Shown here piece after piece: positions 1-11,300 of a stretch of DNA of 64,000 bases. Position 1 is the first letter of the stretch, and each line of letters opens with the position of its first letter. Origin of the DNA: Crambe crambe (lineage: Eukaryota > Porifera > Demospongiae > Poecilosclerida > Crambeidae); the NCBI GenBank assembly GCA_963924555.1, contig OZ004585.1, positions 4,787,488 through 4,851,487 on the forward strand, in the 5' to 3' direction. The notes beneath the pieces are model-generated. The model had not been told where the DNA came from and did no database searches. It was given only the letters and a program-made list of their open reading frames with translations. Both the position numbers and the translations under genes were made by a program.

Positions 1-1129
1 ATTAAGAGTAGGGATTTAAGTTGGGTGATATACATAGGCATGGTTATTGAAATTAGGAGGGCTAGGAGTGATAGGAATGCAGCTAAATTTTATGGCTATC
101 CCTACTTCACTTTTTATTTAGAAGAAATTTTTGGTGCTCACTTGTTTCCATTCTTTTTCTTTGTAATTATATAGAAATTCATAACAACCTTTTTAAATCC
201 TTTTTTAATCTTCCTCTTTTGTAAGTACGTAGCACTGGATATGGAAGATTAACAAGAACTGTGTATTATTCAATAGCTATCGAACTTTACAGCGACAGCA
301 TGTAAATGACATGTGCATGGCATGAAAGAGCCTTCAACCACACTGATTCCTCGGTATTTTCACTCCAAATATACTACGTACATTTTATAAAGCATACTAA
401 CTGAAATTCATGGTAGCTAAATGGGAGCATTTTAATCAAAGTTCACAGGTTGGAGGCGCACACACTGGCATGGTGAAGTGAGCAGACTAGCTACATACAG
501 CCATGTAGGTAGATAGCTATGATAATTCATTAAATATTTTTAGGGTATTTTGCAATGAATTTATTATTTTTTTCTTTGTAGCTTATAGCTGAAGAATGTT
601 TTGTCTTGAGGGAGGAGAGTATGACCACCTTGAAGGATGAGTATCTTGCAGTGCAATAGGAATGAGCGACTGCAACATAGATCATCAAAGCTTTATTGTA
701 GAACACCATCTCATCAGAATAACCAGCTAAACTAATCATTATATTTATATACATGTAATGGCTGCTGAGATTTGGTTTGTCTTGCTTGAGGGAGGAGAGT
801 ATGGGGAATGAGCATCTGCAGTGCAAATGAGGCTGAGCAGTGCTATAATGAAAAGCACTGAAGTGCTAACCTTCTGCACACACTATATGTGTGTGTTTAT
901 AGATATTGAGCAGATAACTGATGAGTAGTATTAAGTATTTTATTTTGAATAATCTATAAAGCATTCAATACTGAGCTAGCTAGCAGTGTCTGTACTACAG
1001 ACTCCACATTTTCATTTTGAAAGAACTGCACAGATAATTATGATTAAACATGCAGGTAAGAGAGCAGCAGTTGGCTAATGCATAAAGCCATCGTACACTT
1101 GTAACTAAAGATACTCCAGCTATCTATGA
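1..1129. other. non-coding, no gene seen
   Basis: No exon with splice sites and a recognisable product was found. Positions 60-115 (aatgcagctaaatttt followed by a ggc(t/c)atccctac motif) resemble 31685-31735, so this is probably an interspersed repeat. A short direct duplication (gagggaggagagtatg) occurs near 609 and again near 788, within two diverged ~65-bp units. Confidence 0.5.
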
Positions 1130-1550
1130 CATAGGCAGAGGAACATAAATTTACCTGGGGGGGCCAACCCCAAACCCTCATTGCATCATGCGTACCCGAC
1201 AATAGTTGTGATTAATTTTAAATGAGTCAAAATTCAGTCAACACAAGCAAGTTGTATACGTAACTCTAATAAATAATCCTTCCTACGTTCATTTAGTTCA
1301 ACAAATTCTTTTACTAGCTACTTGGTAAATCTCAATTTTGTCTGTCATAATTATTTATGAGTGATTTTCATGTTTGGATATTAATTGTCAATAGAGTTGA
1401 AAATGTTTCACTTTGCACATGCAGTCATGTATAATTGTCTCCTACAATGACAAATAATTGAATGAAATCTGGGGGGAGGGGGGGCCAAAACCATAAGTCT
1501 AAAAATCTGGGGGGCCATGGCCCCCTGGCCCCCTGGTTCCTCCGCCTATG
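1130..1550. mobile_element. CATAGG-family TIR element, copy 1
   Basis: A 421-bp non-coding element begins CATAGGCAGAGGAAC and ends GGTTCCTCCGCCTATG, which are imperfect inverted termini. It is flanked by a direct 5-bp target duplication TATGA (1125-1129 and 1551-1555). The interior has G- and C-rich blocks (ggggggcca). A second copy is at 59123-59565 and a possible short one at 4200-4319. I do not recognise the superfamily. Confidence 0.75.
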
Positions 1551-1555
1551 TATGA

Positions 1556-2730
1556 GATTTATGCTGTTGCTCACCTTGTGTGTAGTATTATAGCCTATAT
1601 GAAGTAGGTAATGGTCGGCAGCACAGAGTGTACATTATTATGGAGTATAGGCTATATAGCACAGCTGGAATCGTGCTTTTTTCTGGAATAAAAATTTTTC
1701 CCCGAAATCCACTTAATTTAAACACTCGAGAGTATCTTCTAGACATCGTTAAAACTAAAGTTGAAGCGTGGTAAGTGCCGACACACTCACTGGATTATCA
1801 CGCACGTGCGGTTCCCCTGGCACGCACTAGCCCTATTTTCAATATGGCGGATAATTTTAGCTAGCCTCATGCTATAGCGCTGATTTTGTATAGTAGCTAC
1901 AAGCTTAGTTGGAACAAATAGCAAAAGGCACGCCTGGAAGTAGTGCTAGAGCAGATCGCAACAATTTCAATGTCATAGCTGCAGCCAGTAAGTCAGTATG
2001 CTGATCTTAAATTAATTATTATGAACAAACTGAACAAAAATCAATTTTAGACATCTTTTTTTTTTTCGTATGTTAGCAAATGAATTTTAGATTTTTGAAC
2101 ATTTTCCTCTCTACTGTGTAGATGTAATGATTCACTGTAGCCTTCTGAGAACCTATAGAGTAAGGGTAGAAGAGAAAGAAGAGTTTTTAGTTTATACAGT
2201 CCTATCCTTTGACCTGCCATCCCTACTTAGAGAGTGCTGATGAGGGATGTCATTTTTTTAATGGTCAGCTGTCAGGGTTTCATACAGGATTTTTTTTAAG
2301 GAGGGAAGTAGATCTCACATTGTAGAAATGACCATGTGGCCGTTATGCCATGGTGAGAGGATGTGCCCCCTCACGTGCAGAGCGTGAAAGGAATTTTATT
2401 TGGAGGATTCATTGTTGGCTAATTCTCCTACAATTTCTAAATTTGGGTCTATGGCTAGGAGGGGGGGGGGGGGGGGGGGGATTTTTTCTTGGGTGGGGAA
2501 ATCCCAGGTTTCCCACCCCCTGGCTATAACCATACTAAGTAACAAGGAGGGCTTCAAAACATTCATAGCTAACTGACATCTGATCTAACATCTGATTCTC
2601 TTTTGTGTATGTACATGATTGTGATTGTTGTAAATTTCAAGGGGGAAGGGGCAAAAAATATCTACATATAGATAGCTAATATGTAAATAAGTATTATTTG
2701 CTGGTTTCCCAGTATATTGCATTTACTTAC
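1556..2730. other. non-coding, repeat fragments
   Basis: No gene seen. Positions about 2150-2245 match the terminus of the hairpin-ended repeat family (ctttgacctgccatccctacttagagagtgc) also found at 5240-5310 and 21470-21550. A 20-bp G run lies at 2461-2480 between tatggctagg and cctggctata, suggesting a small element with G/C-rich ends. Confidence 0.5.
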
Positions 2731-2787
2731 CAGAAGGAGGAGGAGGGTCAGAGGAGGATGACACAGAGGAAGGTTCAGGGGGAGCAG
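2731..2787 (-). CDS. Pro/Ser-rich exon c of a partial receptor gene
   Basis: A 57-bp exon lies between acceptor ...tttcctttag and donor gtaagtaaat. It reads APPEPSSVSSSDPPPPS in phase 1-1. It continues the frame of exons 3681-3851 and 4055-4135. The 3' part of this gene would lie left of this window. The repeated STP composition resembles the stalk exons of IgR-C, so an extracellular stalk is the best guess; a proline-rich cytoplasmic tail is possible. Confidence 0.55.
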
Positions 2788-3218
2788 CTAAAGGAAATGA
2801 ACACAGGAAAAGACCAATTAAATCAGTATGATTTTCCTTGCAATTTTCCTTAAAACTTTATGTGTTAGTTTCACAGCTAGTGCTCTATAATAGTGCTCTT
2901 TGCAACGAATTAGAGAGCAGCCCTGAAATGCTAAGTCCTCAAGAGGGAGCTAACACTGACCAGCCCCTCCCTCATATTAACTTTGCAAGTGAGGATGAAC
3001 TGGTTATGGTTAAACTTGGAGAAGGTTTGGAACCTGATAATACCACAAAGTTGGCTCTAAAAAATTGCTTATAACCAAGTACTGGATAATATTTAACCCT
3101 CAGCTCATGTGAAAGGACTACAGTACTCGTTTGTGTGTGTGTGTCTGTCTGTGTGTCACAATTAGAATGCTTCAACTTCTGCCTCAACAATGTTAGCATT
3201 ATAATCATATTTACTAAT

Positions 3219-3610
3219 AAGGGAAAAATCATTTCGTGAAATGAAAAAAAAATGTAGGGATGACCACTGCTCAAAAAAGTAAGGAAACAAGAAGGATGGA
3301 TTGGGATCAATCTTTGTTCTGTATATCCAGCCAACAATCCCTACATATACACACTATGATCTGAAGCTACCCAACGTATATATAGGGATTGTTGGCTGGA
3401 TATACAGAACAAAGATTGATCCCATTTCCATCCTTCTTATTTCCTTACTTTTTTGAGCAGTGGTCATCCCTACATCTTTTTCCATTTTCACGAAATGATT
3501 TTTCCCTTATTTGTTCCTGGTCTTTTTTCCTCTCTTTTATGATTTTAGCTATGTATAGAGTTCATTCTTCTATGTGTATGCAGGGACAGATGAAAGAAGA
3601 ATAGTTCTCC
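3219..3610. mobile_element. foldback (FB) element, copy 1
   Basis: Two long inverted arms run from about 3219-3350 (aagggaaaaatcatttcgtg ... ccagccaacaatcccta) and back out to about 3515. Beyond that is a single-sided tail ending agggacagatgaaagaagaa. The open frames in it are palindrome artefacts. Related copies: 10540-10938, 13383-13758, 14192-14598, 36238-36640, 47560-47815, 52755-52880, 55528-55735 and 61880-62155. Confidence 0.85.
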
Positions 3611-3680
3611 AGCCCAATCATTATCAAACAAGGCCAGTAGTTGTTATCTACAGGATATTATGATGAAAAAGTATACTTAC

Positions 3681-3851
3681 CTGTTGCAGAGTTTGAATCA
3701 TCATTTGGTAACTCAACAGTCTCTCTTTCTCGATTGTTGTCTGGTGAGTCAACAGTCTCTCTTTCCCTATCTGGTGGTGGTGATGGTGGAGCTGATACCA
3801 TTTGAAGTGGTGGCAAAGGTATTTCGGGTGTTGGCACCTGTTCAGCAGTAT
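3681..3851 (-). CDS. Pro-rich exon b of a partial receptor gene
   Basis: A 171-bp exon runs from acceptor ttatgtatacag to donor gtaagtatac, phase 1-1, 57 codons. It starts DTAEQVPTPEIPLPPL and ends NDDSNSAT. Inside it RERETVDSPDNN is followed directly by RERETVELPNDD, a 12-residue internal duplication. It resembles exon a (TAE..., P-rich middle, NDNSNSPA end), so the two exons probably arose by tandem exon duplication. Confidence 0.6.
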
Positions 3852-4054
3852 CTGTATACATAACAACTGTAGCTATCTTAACTTCAAATACAGGTTTCAA
3901 AATTAATGCTGCAGTACAGTAGCTATACTTTCCTTGCAGTAGAGAAATTATTTATCCTGCATAATACAACAAGACCAGTATCTATAAAAAGCTCCAATAT
4001 GCTATAAGCTTATGAGTTATCTACAGCCATCATGATGGAAAAGTAGCTACTTAC

Positions 4055-4135
4055 CTGCTGGAGAGTTTGAATTATCATTTTGTGATGGTGGAGATGATAT
4101 TTTTGGCAAAAGTATTTCTTCAGCAGTATATATAT
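4055..4135 (-). CDS. Pro/Ser-rich exon a of a partial receptor gene
   Basis: An 81-bp exon runs from acceptor tctttacacag to donor gtaagtagct, phase 1-1, reading DIYTAEEILLPKISSPP then SQNDNSNSPA. It can be joined in frame to exon b. Upstream it could follow either the alternative donor of the IgR-1 transmembrane exon (8069, phase 1) or the mini-exon ATGGCGATAG at 4568-4577. The sequence cannot decide. Confidence 0.55.
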
Positions 4136-4199
4136 CTGTGTAAAGATAATAGCCACTACAAATTTCTAAGGGTGTGTAATTTCTAAGGGTGTGTTTGGC

Positions 4200-4319
4200 A
4201 TAGGCATATAGCCCCCCCCCCCCCCCCCCTAGAATTTACACTTTTAATGATGAAGTCAATTGTAAATACCTAGCTATAGTCTTAGATATGATATTGTCAT
4301 CCCCCCTAACCTTCCTATG
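4200..4319. mobile_element. short CATAGG-type element (tentative)
   Basis: The ends CATAGGCATATAG and CCTTCCTATG are inverted; with flanking bases the pair extends to TTGGCATAGG / CCTATGCCAA. An 18-bp C run lies at 4212-4229. No clear target duplication. Confidence 0.35.
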
Positions 4320-4567
4320 CCAATTCATAGTTGGTTTGCAGTTGTAGTTAGTGTTTTATATCATACTTGGCCACTTTAAATTCAATGAGATGAAAGCATG
4401 AAACTATTAGTGTAAGTCACTGATTATCGACCAGATCTATTACAGAAAGTCTACGGTAGTAAACAAACGTAAACGAAAAACTTAAAGCTCTAGAGAGAAA
4501 ACAGGACTTCAACAGCACGTATTTATCAACTGTAATATGAAAGTAAGTTACTAGCTCACATTACCTA

Positions 4568-4577
4568 TCGCCATGGT
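4568..4577 (-). other. possible mini first exon (ATGGCGATAG)
   Basis: The minus strand reads accATGGCGATAG|gtaatg, a strong translation-start context followed by a GT donor in phase 1, with an in-frame TAA six bases upstream of the ATG. It would join exon a in frame as MAI-DIYTAEE. No signal peptide would result, so this is only an alternative to linkage with IgR-1. Confidence 0.2.
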
Positions 4578-5239
4578 TCCTTAAAAAGTATGAAAGCTAT
4601 CAACTAAAGTCAAATTTGGTGCTTGTTTAGTGAGGACTGTACGAATAGATTATGACTGGATTCTGTAGGAATATGTAACACAGACCAATGAAGACTGTGT
4701 CCGAAAAGTATCATCTGAATCCAATGAAAAGGAGAGCTTCTGCAACAGTTACATTCCACCGTTAAATTGTGGAGCAGTTAATGATCTTCATTCATTTTTA
4801 TAAAATTTGTTATGATGTAGCATAAAATAGTAGCTATAAAAGTATTTTTATGAGCCCTAACATGTAGTGGAATAAAACTGAAAGAAAGAATGGAACAGAC
4901 GATGATTGATATTATGATTTTCAATGGGTGGTCGAAAATAGGTGTTGGTGGTTAATGATTATTTAGTGGACATAGTAGATTCAGCACAGCAAATTTCTAT
5001 CCAATTGTGAGAAAATAATTTATATAATGTTATAGAGGATGAAATGATCTTTCCTATGGTTATTGTTTGAGACTTTAACGACCATCTGTGAGGGAGATAT
5101 GGTGCGAGAGGTAAAGTATGGTCGATAATGCTAACTAGCAGAGATGAGGATGGCCCAGATAGGAAAGACCCAAGAATTCAGTATACTATTAAGAAGCTCA
5201 AGCACTATTTCACAACCAATTCATACACTGAATGAAGAG
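4578..5239. other. non-coding, nothing recognised
   Basis: No exon, RNA gene or repeat with defined ends was recognised here. Confidence 0.4.
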
Positions 5240-5310
5240 AGTGTGTTAGCACTCTCCAAGTAGGGATGGCGGGTCAAAGGTCTAAAAACTCTTCTCCCTT
5301 ACTCTAGAAA
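5240..5310. repeat. hairpin-type repeat terminus
   Basis: The imperfect hairpin gagagtgtgttagcactctc is followed by caagtagggatggcgggtca and ggtctaaaaactcttctccc. It matches, in inverted orientation, 2150-2245 and 21470-21550. Confidence 0.6.
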
Positions 5311-5439
5311 ATGAGGATTTAGGAGTTGAAAGCGATTCAGTTCATACTGGAGGCAAGTCGCAAGATATTCCAGGGGTGCTAGTATTAATTGGCAGGGGTT
5401 GACTCGGAGTACTGGACTGCTCAGAAACATGTGTAGTAG

Positions 5440-5795
5440 GAACAAAATTTTCTGGCAAGTTTCACAGCCTTTGGATGTTGGGTGCTTTGGACCATTAAAG
5501 AAGCACTGGCGCCAAGTGTGCCATGAATTCATCCAAAAAAAACAACCCATTACCTGCTTTCATTTCTCATCTCTTTTTTCAAAGGCATGGTTGAAGAGTA
5601 TGATTCCTGAAAACATTAGCTATATCTGCTTTCAAGGTTAGTGGGGTATATCCTTTCAATCCAGAAGTAATTCTGAACCATTTTCCGGAATCCGGACCAT
5701 CGTCAAGTGGGTTACCAGGTCCATCGAGTACAAGATCTCTTTCTGGATCAAGTGATAAGAGTTCAACTCCACTTCCTGGCTCAAGTTTTGATATA
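5440..5795 (+). pseudogene. pogo/Tigger-like DDE transposase remnant
   Basis: Translation across two frames gives QPLDVGCFGPLKKHWRQ, then FSSLFSKAWLKSMIPENIS, and after a frameshift near 5635 GVYPFNPEVILNHFPESGPS. In the pogo/Tigger/CENP-B-like DDE family the HxLQPLDVGxFxPLK block and the AGI/GVYPFNP block are hallmarks of the catalytic C-terminal half. The N-terminal DNA-binding region and most of the catalytic core are absent and there are stops, so the copy is dead. Family assignment rests on motif recall. Confidence 0.65.
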
Positions 5796-5825
5796 AAGGA
5801 ACTGAATCTTCAGGCTATCATCTTC

Positions 5826-6270
5826 AAAAAAATGTGTTATGTGAGAGGTTCAATAGCACTTTGATCCAAATGTTTCATGGCCAGGACTGGGATAGACATC
5901 TTCCTTATGTACTCTTTGCTTACAGAGCTGCAGCACAGGAGTCTACCAGAGAATCTCCATCCTTTTTGCTATATGACCATATTATGGCCGTGAAGTTAGC
6001 AAGACCATTTCATGGAACGTTCCAAGTTCTCAGTACAAAAGCTACAAACATGGAAGTGTAACCTCCACTCATCTCTGATATTCCTGTCAATTAGTTGGAT
6101 CAGACCTTGTCATAAGGAACTTTCAGATCTTATTCGGAGGGGACGCTCAGAGATCATGATAGATTGATCGGAAGAGAAGATGACCACTACTAGTGCCACT
6201 ACAAAGGAATCTACCAGAAGTGATAAACCATACACAGGCCCAATGACTCGTTCTCGTGCTGAAATGTAAC
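5826..6270 (+). pseudogene. Ty3/gypsy-type integrase remnant
   Basis: The frame reads CERFNSTLIQMFHGQDWDRH, then LPYVLFAYRAAAQESTRESP and SFLLYD. This is the conserved end of the integrase core (ERFN...L, WD..LP...AYR....ST..SPF.LLYG). Further on, PYTGPMTRSRA near 6230-6265 resembles the polyprotein tail. There are frame breaks after about 6060. It directly abuts the pogo-like remnant, so two unrelated dead elements are fused head to tail. Confidence 0.7.
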
Positions 6271-6364
6271 AGGATCGTTCATTTCCTAATACTTTTTACT
6301 AGTTATGTGTGTGTTCATCCTTAAAGACGAGGATTCCTCTCGGAAGTGTGATGTAATGATGTAT

Positions 6365-6443
6365 GATCCAATATTGATGATGTAATTCAGCGAGTGAGTG
6401 CAGCGCAATGAGTGAGCTGACTCTCAGGTCATGACTCATTGAA

Positions 6444-6498
<55 letters not shown>

Positions 6499-6600
6499 CT
6501 AGGTCTACACTCCAAAATGCCCAAGGCATACATACAGTATGTGTCCCGAATTAGTAGCACTGCACGTGCATAATGCGCATGCTCCTCTAATCTAGCTTCT
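6365..6600. repeat. interspersed repeat with (TA)25 tract
   Basis: A TA microsatellite at 6448-6497 lies between gagctgactctcaggtcatgactcattg and ctaggtctacactccaaaatgcc. In inverted form these flanks recur at 22040-22115, 53335-53365 and 55488-55520, so this is a dispersed repeat that often carries a microsatellite. Confidence 0.65.
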
Positions 6601-6898
6601 ACTGAAGGCCTTGTTAACATAAATGCCACAATTGGTTCATTAAAATAATGCTTTCTTAACCGCGTAATTCCATAGTCCTCCACTGTTTTAACTCATCGAC
6701 CTCATTTTTCTGAAAATTACTGTCATTAAAAGTTCCTGCATTTGACTTCATGTTAGTATAGCTAATTTATTAAACACTGAAAAGACAGTCTATTTTCATG
6801 CATGAACTACTAACACCCATTAGACTATGGCATCCATAATATGCTTTGAAGTTTTGACTACAATAAGGTCTTAAAACAATGAAGCATTAAACTAATTA

Positions 6899-7467
6899 CC
6901 GTAAATCTGGAAATTTTCGCGTAAAATATCTTCGCGTTTTATTTTTTCGACGCGTTTATTATTCGTTTTTTGAATCACCCGCGAATTATTTTCAACAATG
7001 AAAATTTCGCTACTAAATCCAGCTGGAGAAAAATGGCGGTAAGTGCTAGCGCAGAGTTCCAGATCACTTGCTGTGTTCGTGGCTACCATGTGTACCGTGA
7101 CATGTGGGATGCCAGTCTAGGTGAAACGCTAGAGTGTGAGGGAGCCAACGAATGAAAAGGACAGGTACACGGTGGCAGTGAAGAAATCAGGTACGATTGT
7201 AGGACGTGATCGAAAGACTATCTCGAACTAACTAACTCTGCCTCTACTTCACAATTCGCTCGAGCAATAGCCCGAGAAGGAACAGGGATCTGGAAGACCT
7301 TCAAATACTTGGAGAGCTAGAGACTAGTACGCAATGCAATGTGCTTCCTACCGTATATATTTTCAATATTTTAAAAATCCGTTGTAGAAAATATTTCACG
7401 TGTTTAATTTTCGTTGTTTGAGCCAACCGCGAATTATTTTTAACAGCGAAAATTTCCAGATTTACGG
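6899..7467. mobile_element. TA-flanked TIR element with HIRAN-like fragment
   Basis: The termini CCGTAAATCTGGAAATTTTCG and its inverted match are flanked by TA on both sides (6897-6898, 7468-7469), as expected for Tc1/mariner-type insertion. On the plus strand, 7060-7200 reads CVRGYHVYRDMWDASLGETL, then (after a one-base break near 7155) KDRYTVAVKKSGTIVGR. This resembles the HIRAN-like VRGYHVY...W...GE.L.C....D.YAVAV module often seen in invertebrate repeats. The element is 569 bp and cannot be autonomous. Confidence 0.65.
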
Positions 7468-7469
7468 TA

Positions 7470-8006
7470 ATTACCAGTAGAGCAAGACTAGCCTGAGCTC
7501 CATAAGCACCTTAGTTAAGCTTGCTAGTCTCAAGGGCTGCTTTTATAGTGTCAAACTCTCTCAGAATTTTAATGGGTTTCTTTGTGGTTTTAAAAGAATG
7601 CATATGAATATGATATTTCTTTACACTTTACTAATAAATAAAAACTACATACAAAGTGTAGAGTGAAAATAAAAATTAATCTTATTCATGATCACTAATT
7701 ACATCCTGTAGAAACAAGACTGCTGAATGTTTGACAGTATAAAAGGGACTCATTGAGACTACATATGTTGTAATTAAGGGCTACTATGGCGCTTAGCTGG
7801 CCATAGTCTAAGTCTGTTAATGCCCTCAGCCTATGGTGACCTCGGGCTTCACCCTTGGTCATCATAATAGCAGCAGCTCTCAGGTTCCTAAAATAGTAAT
7901 AGTGACTTCATGCAATAACCTATACATAATTAATGGTGAATTTTTTTAGCAGAGATTATAACCAACCAAGTTAATAGCTACATAGTATTCCCAAGATAAT
8001 TATTAG
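7470..8006. other. non-coding
   Basis: No gene seen. The text around 7780-7880 (ggctactatggcgcttagct; gcctatggtgacctcgggct) looks like a degraded repeat. Confidence 0.4.
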
Positions 8007-8212
8007 TCAGACCACTTCAAAATTGTGAAACCACCTCTGACACAATGCATCATCTAAAGTGTATATACCTTTCTTTTTCCTTTCGTTCATTTTTCTAATA
8101 CGAATCACAATCAGAATCACAATCAGAATCATAATAATCACAATTGCAATCAGCAAAATCACAATCACCGGTACCACTACCACTACCCGAACAACATTTT
8201 CAGCTGGATCAC
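8007..8212 (-). CDS. IgR-1 exon 5: transmembrane and tail
   Basis: Acceptor ccttctag at 8213-8215. The exon reads GDPAENVVRVVVVVPVIVI and continues with about 25 hydrophobic residues, then RIRKMNERKKKG (stop-transfer) and YTLDDALCQRWFHNFEVV-stop. A good donor (AAAG|gtatat) at 8069 could skip the last 62 bases and join a phase-1 exon such as 4055-4135. Confidence 0.65.
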
Positions 8213-8302
8213 CTAGAAGGATAATGAGAATAAACACCTGGTCAAAATTCTATACCATACATCATGGCAAGTAGCTAATGATTCAATTATGAACATGTGT
8301 GT

Positions 8303-8333
<31 letters not shown>

Positions 8334-11300
8334 GGGGGGGGATACCATATCTTATGACCTGTAGAATGACTGTAATGATAAGTACCTGCTGGTGCTGTGC
8401 TAATGCTAGTGGTGAAACTTGTAGTGAAGGTAGTTGGTACTGTGTCAAAGCTCATGGTGAAGCTTTTAGTGAAGCTAGTGTTGAGGGATCCTGAAGAAAA
8501 CAATTACACAAAATAACATGTGTGTAATTTTATTACTGATGAAGCAATCAATATAGGGTATGCTTTAATATTCAGTAGCTATAGTTATAAGTTGGTGAGT
8601 GAGGCATCCAAGAAACTGCTACATAAAATTAATAGTCAAGATAGGGACAACGGACAGCTAAGTTTGTGTTCTTTCAGCAGCTACATAATTTTGTCTGCTG
8701 TATGGGATAAGCTTATTTCTGCACACTCTTTTTGCACTAACATAACTAGTAGCAAAGTGCCTATAGCTACCTCTCAAACCTGCTACATACGTATGACTAT
8801 TCTTACCATTACTCAGTTGTCTGGTTGATAGTGTTATATTAAAATACCGCATCAGCATTCCTCGCTCAAGGAGATTATTTTCGAATTCCACTGTAATGTT
8901 ATACATTCCTTCATCAGATTCATTGAAGTTCAAGAGTATTAATTTCAAATCGTATTTACAGAGGGTGATATTTGGTTCAATGCAAGTCTGCTGCTGCTCC
9001 ACTCTGAATTTCTCAGTACTATTACAGAGGTAGACAGAGAAAGTGAATAAATTGGAACAGAAATATATCCGTTCTTCATCTCTGGTGACTTTTAAATATC
9101 TGATCTTTTTTGTCACTTCACAAAATCCACCATTGACAAAAATTACTCTGGTGTCGATTGTAAGACTACCATTTGCTGTACTAGCAATTTGTGTGATTGA
9201 GGAACATCCATCAGGGCAAGATGTAAATGCCGGCTGCCCTACATAATTATAGCATTAAAATTTATATAATTATCATGGAGTGAGTTTACAATAATCATAG
9301 CTATCTCTCACAGACTCTATTTAACCTATACATATCCTTTAACATAGCTAAGGTAGGTAGAAACAAAAATATTTCATTTCATACAAGTTTCTATAAATCT
9401 AGCTTCAACATCCAGATTCTCTTCCAATGGACTAATCAAGCCTTGCAGAAAAGCTACATACCTTAACCAAAAGGCTATAGCTAGGGCTATAGACTACAGC
9501 TGACATATCATCTTAAACTTTGACCTTTTAGCTAAAGTAAGTAAATAGACTTTCTATGTACTATTCTGTGACTTAAGTCAGCTAAACATTTTTTTGGTCT
9601 GCCTGTATAATGGAGTGACCATAAAACCTTTACATTAGCTATAAGCTGGCATGGGTACACATGAATTGCTGAGTTGTAAGCCATTTTTGTACAGTTGTAT
9701 TATGTGTAGCTACAGTAGCTACTGTATTCATGAAGCAAGTTACAGAAGTGTATGATGGGATAGTCAAGATTAGCTTCAGTCTACTAGCTAATAAGATCAA
9801 GCGTATTATAATTGTGTGTCACAAAAGTGTTCGATCCAGCATTAGAAATAAAAGCTACAGCTTTACTATTTAGCTAGCTAGCTATCATTATTGTTTTGAG
9901 CCAAAGAAATCACTAAGTTAATTGTAAAACTATTAGGATGAAAAGGTGAGATTAGGTGATTAGGTGCCTATAATTATAGCCATCACTTAGTAATGTGTGC
10001 ATTACACACTCATGCATTCAGCCATATTCAATCAGTCATCATGTTCAATCAGTCATCCTTGCATTCATATTTGTTTTAAAGGACACTGCAAGTAGCTATT
10101 ATGTCATAATTATTATTACCTCGCACAAATAAACACAATGATGCTGGTTGTATAGTGTTATTATCCACTCCACAATGGTAGGTGCCTTCTGCAAAACCAT
10201 TCACCCTACGTATGGTCAACTCATTTCCTCTTTGGAGAAATGAATCATTCAGAGTTAAAGGTGCACCTAAACCATCCAGTGAGTCAATCCCATTCATGTA
10301 TCTCCGTATGTACCAGGATGAAGATGATGCATCAGGACCAGAGCACCTTGCAGATGCTTGAATGTCAGAAAAGGGATCTACAGCTACAAAAATTAATATT
10401 TAGATTATAATTACGTACATGTATATGTTTGTTCAGCTATTGGGTTGGGAAGCAAAGTAAACTATATCCAGACTCAGACTTCACAGAGACTGTCCTGAAT
10501 ACCAGCAGCTTGACATAATCATACCATCTATTGTTTAATAAGGGAAAAAGCATTTCGTGAAATGAAAAAAAGATGTAGGGATGACCACTGCTCAAAAAAG
10601 TAAGGAAACAAGAATGATGGAAATGGGTTTGTTCTGTATATCCAGCCAACAATCCCTACATATACGTACATTACTGCATTATAATCTGAAGCTACCTGAC
10701 GTATATGTAGGGATTGTTGGCTGGATATACAGAACAAAGATTGATCCCATTTCCATCCTTCTTATTTCCTTACTTTTTTGAGCAGTGGTCATCCCTACAT
10801 CTTTTTTCATTTCACGAAATGCTTTTTCCCTTACTTGTTCCTGGTCTTTTTTTCCTCTCTTTTATGGTTTTAGTTATGTATAGAGTTCATTCTTCTGTGT
10901 ATGCAGGGACAGATGAAAGAAGAGTAGTTCTCCAATAGCATACAATGAGTCAAGGTGTTGTGTCATTGTTGAGCTATACTTGGAGGTCGAAGATGCTGAA
11001 ATAGAGTCTACCGTGGTGAATCTAAATCCCTGAGTCGATACAGTAGTCTATCATCATTATCTAGAGCATAGATAATCTATAGACCCCTTGCAATGGGATA
11101 TCTCTGGAAAGCCCAGTCAGTTGTAACTTGTATGATAAGACTAACCCAGACTGGGTTCCCTCCAAGAAATTTGGGGGCATGATGAGACTAGCTGTCTATC
11201 GCAAATGCTTCACTGTCAAGTTCAACTGAAAGAAGTTTCATTTTTGTAATATCAGTCTGTCCAGTAATCCTTCATTGCTATCACTTTGTTTCAGCCTAAC

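Noticed and set aside
3389..3604. Recurrent small frames starting MLAGYTEQ in many places
   Set aside because: They are the arms of the foldback family; repeats with mirrored frames and no domain, so not genes.
8059..8274. Plus-strand frame over the IgR-1 transmembrane exon
   Set aside because: Shadow of the minus-strand exon, which has splice sites and a coherent protein.
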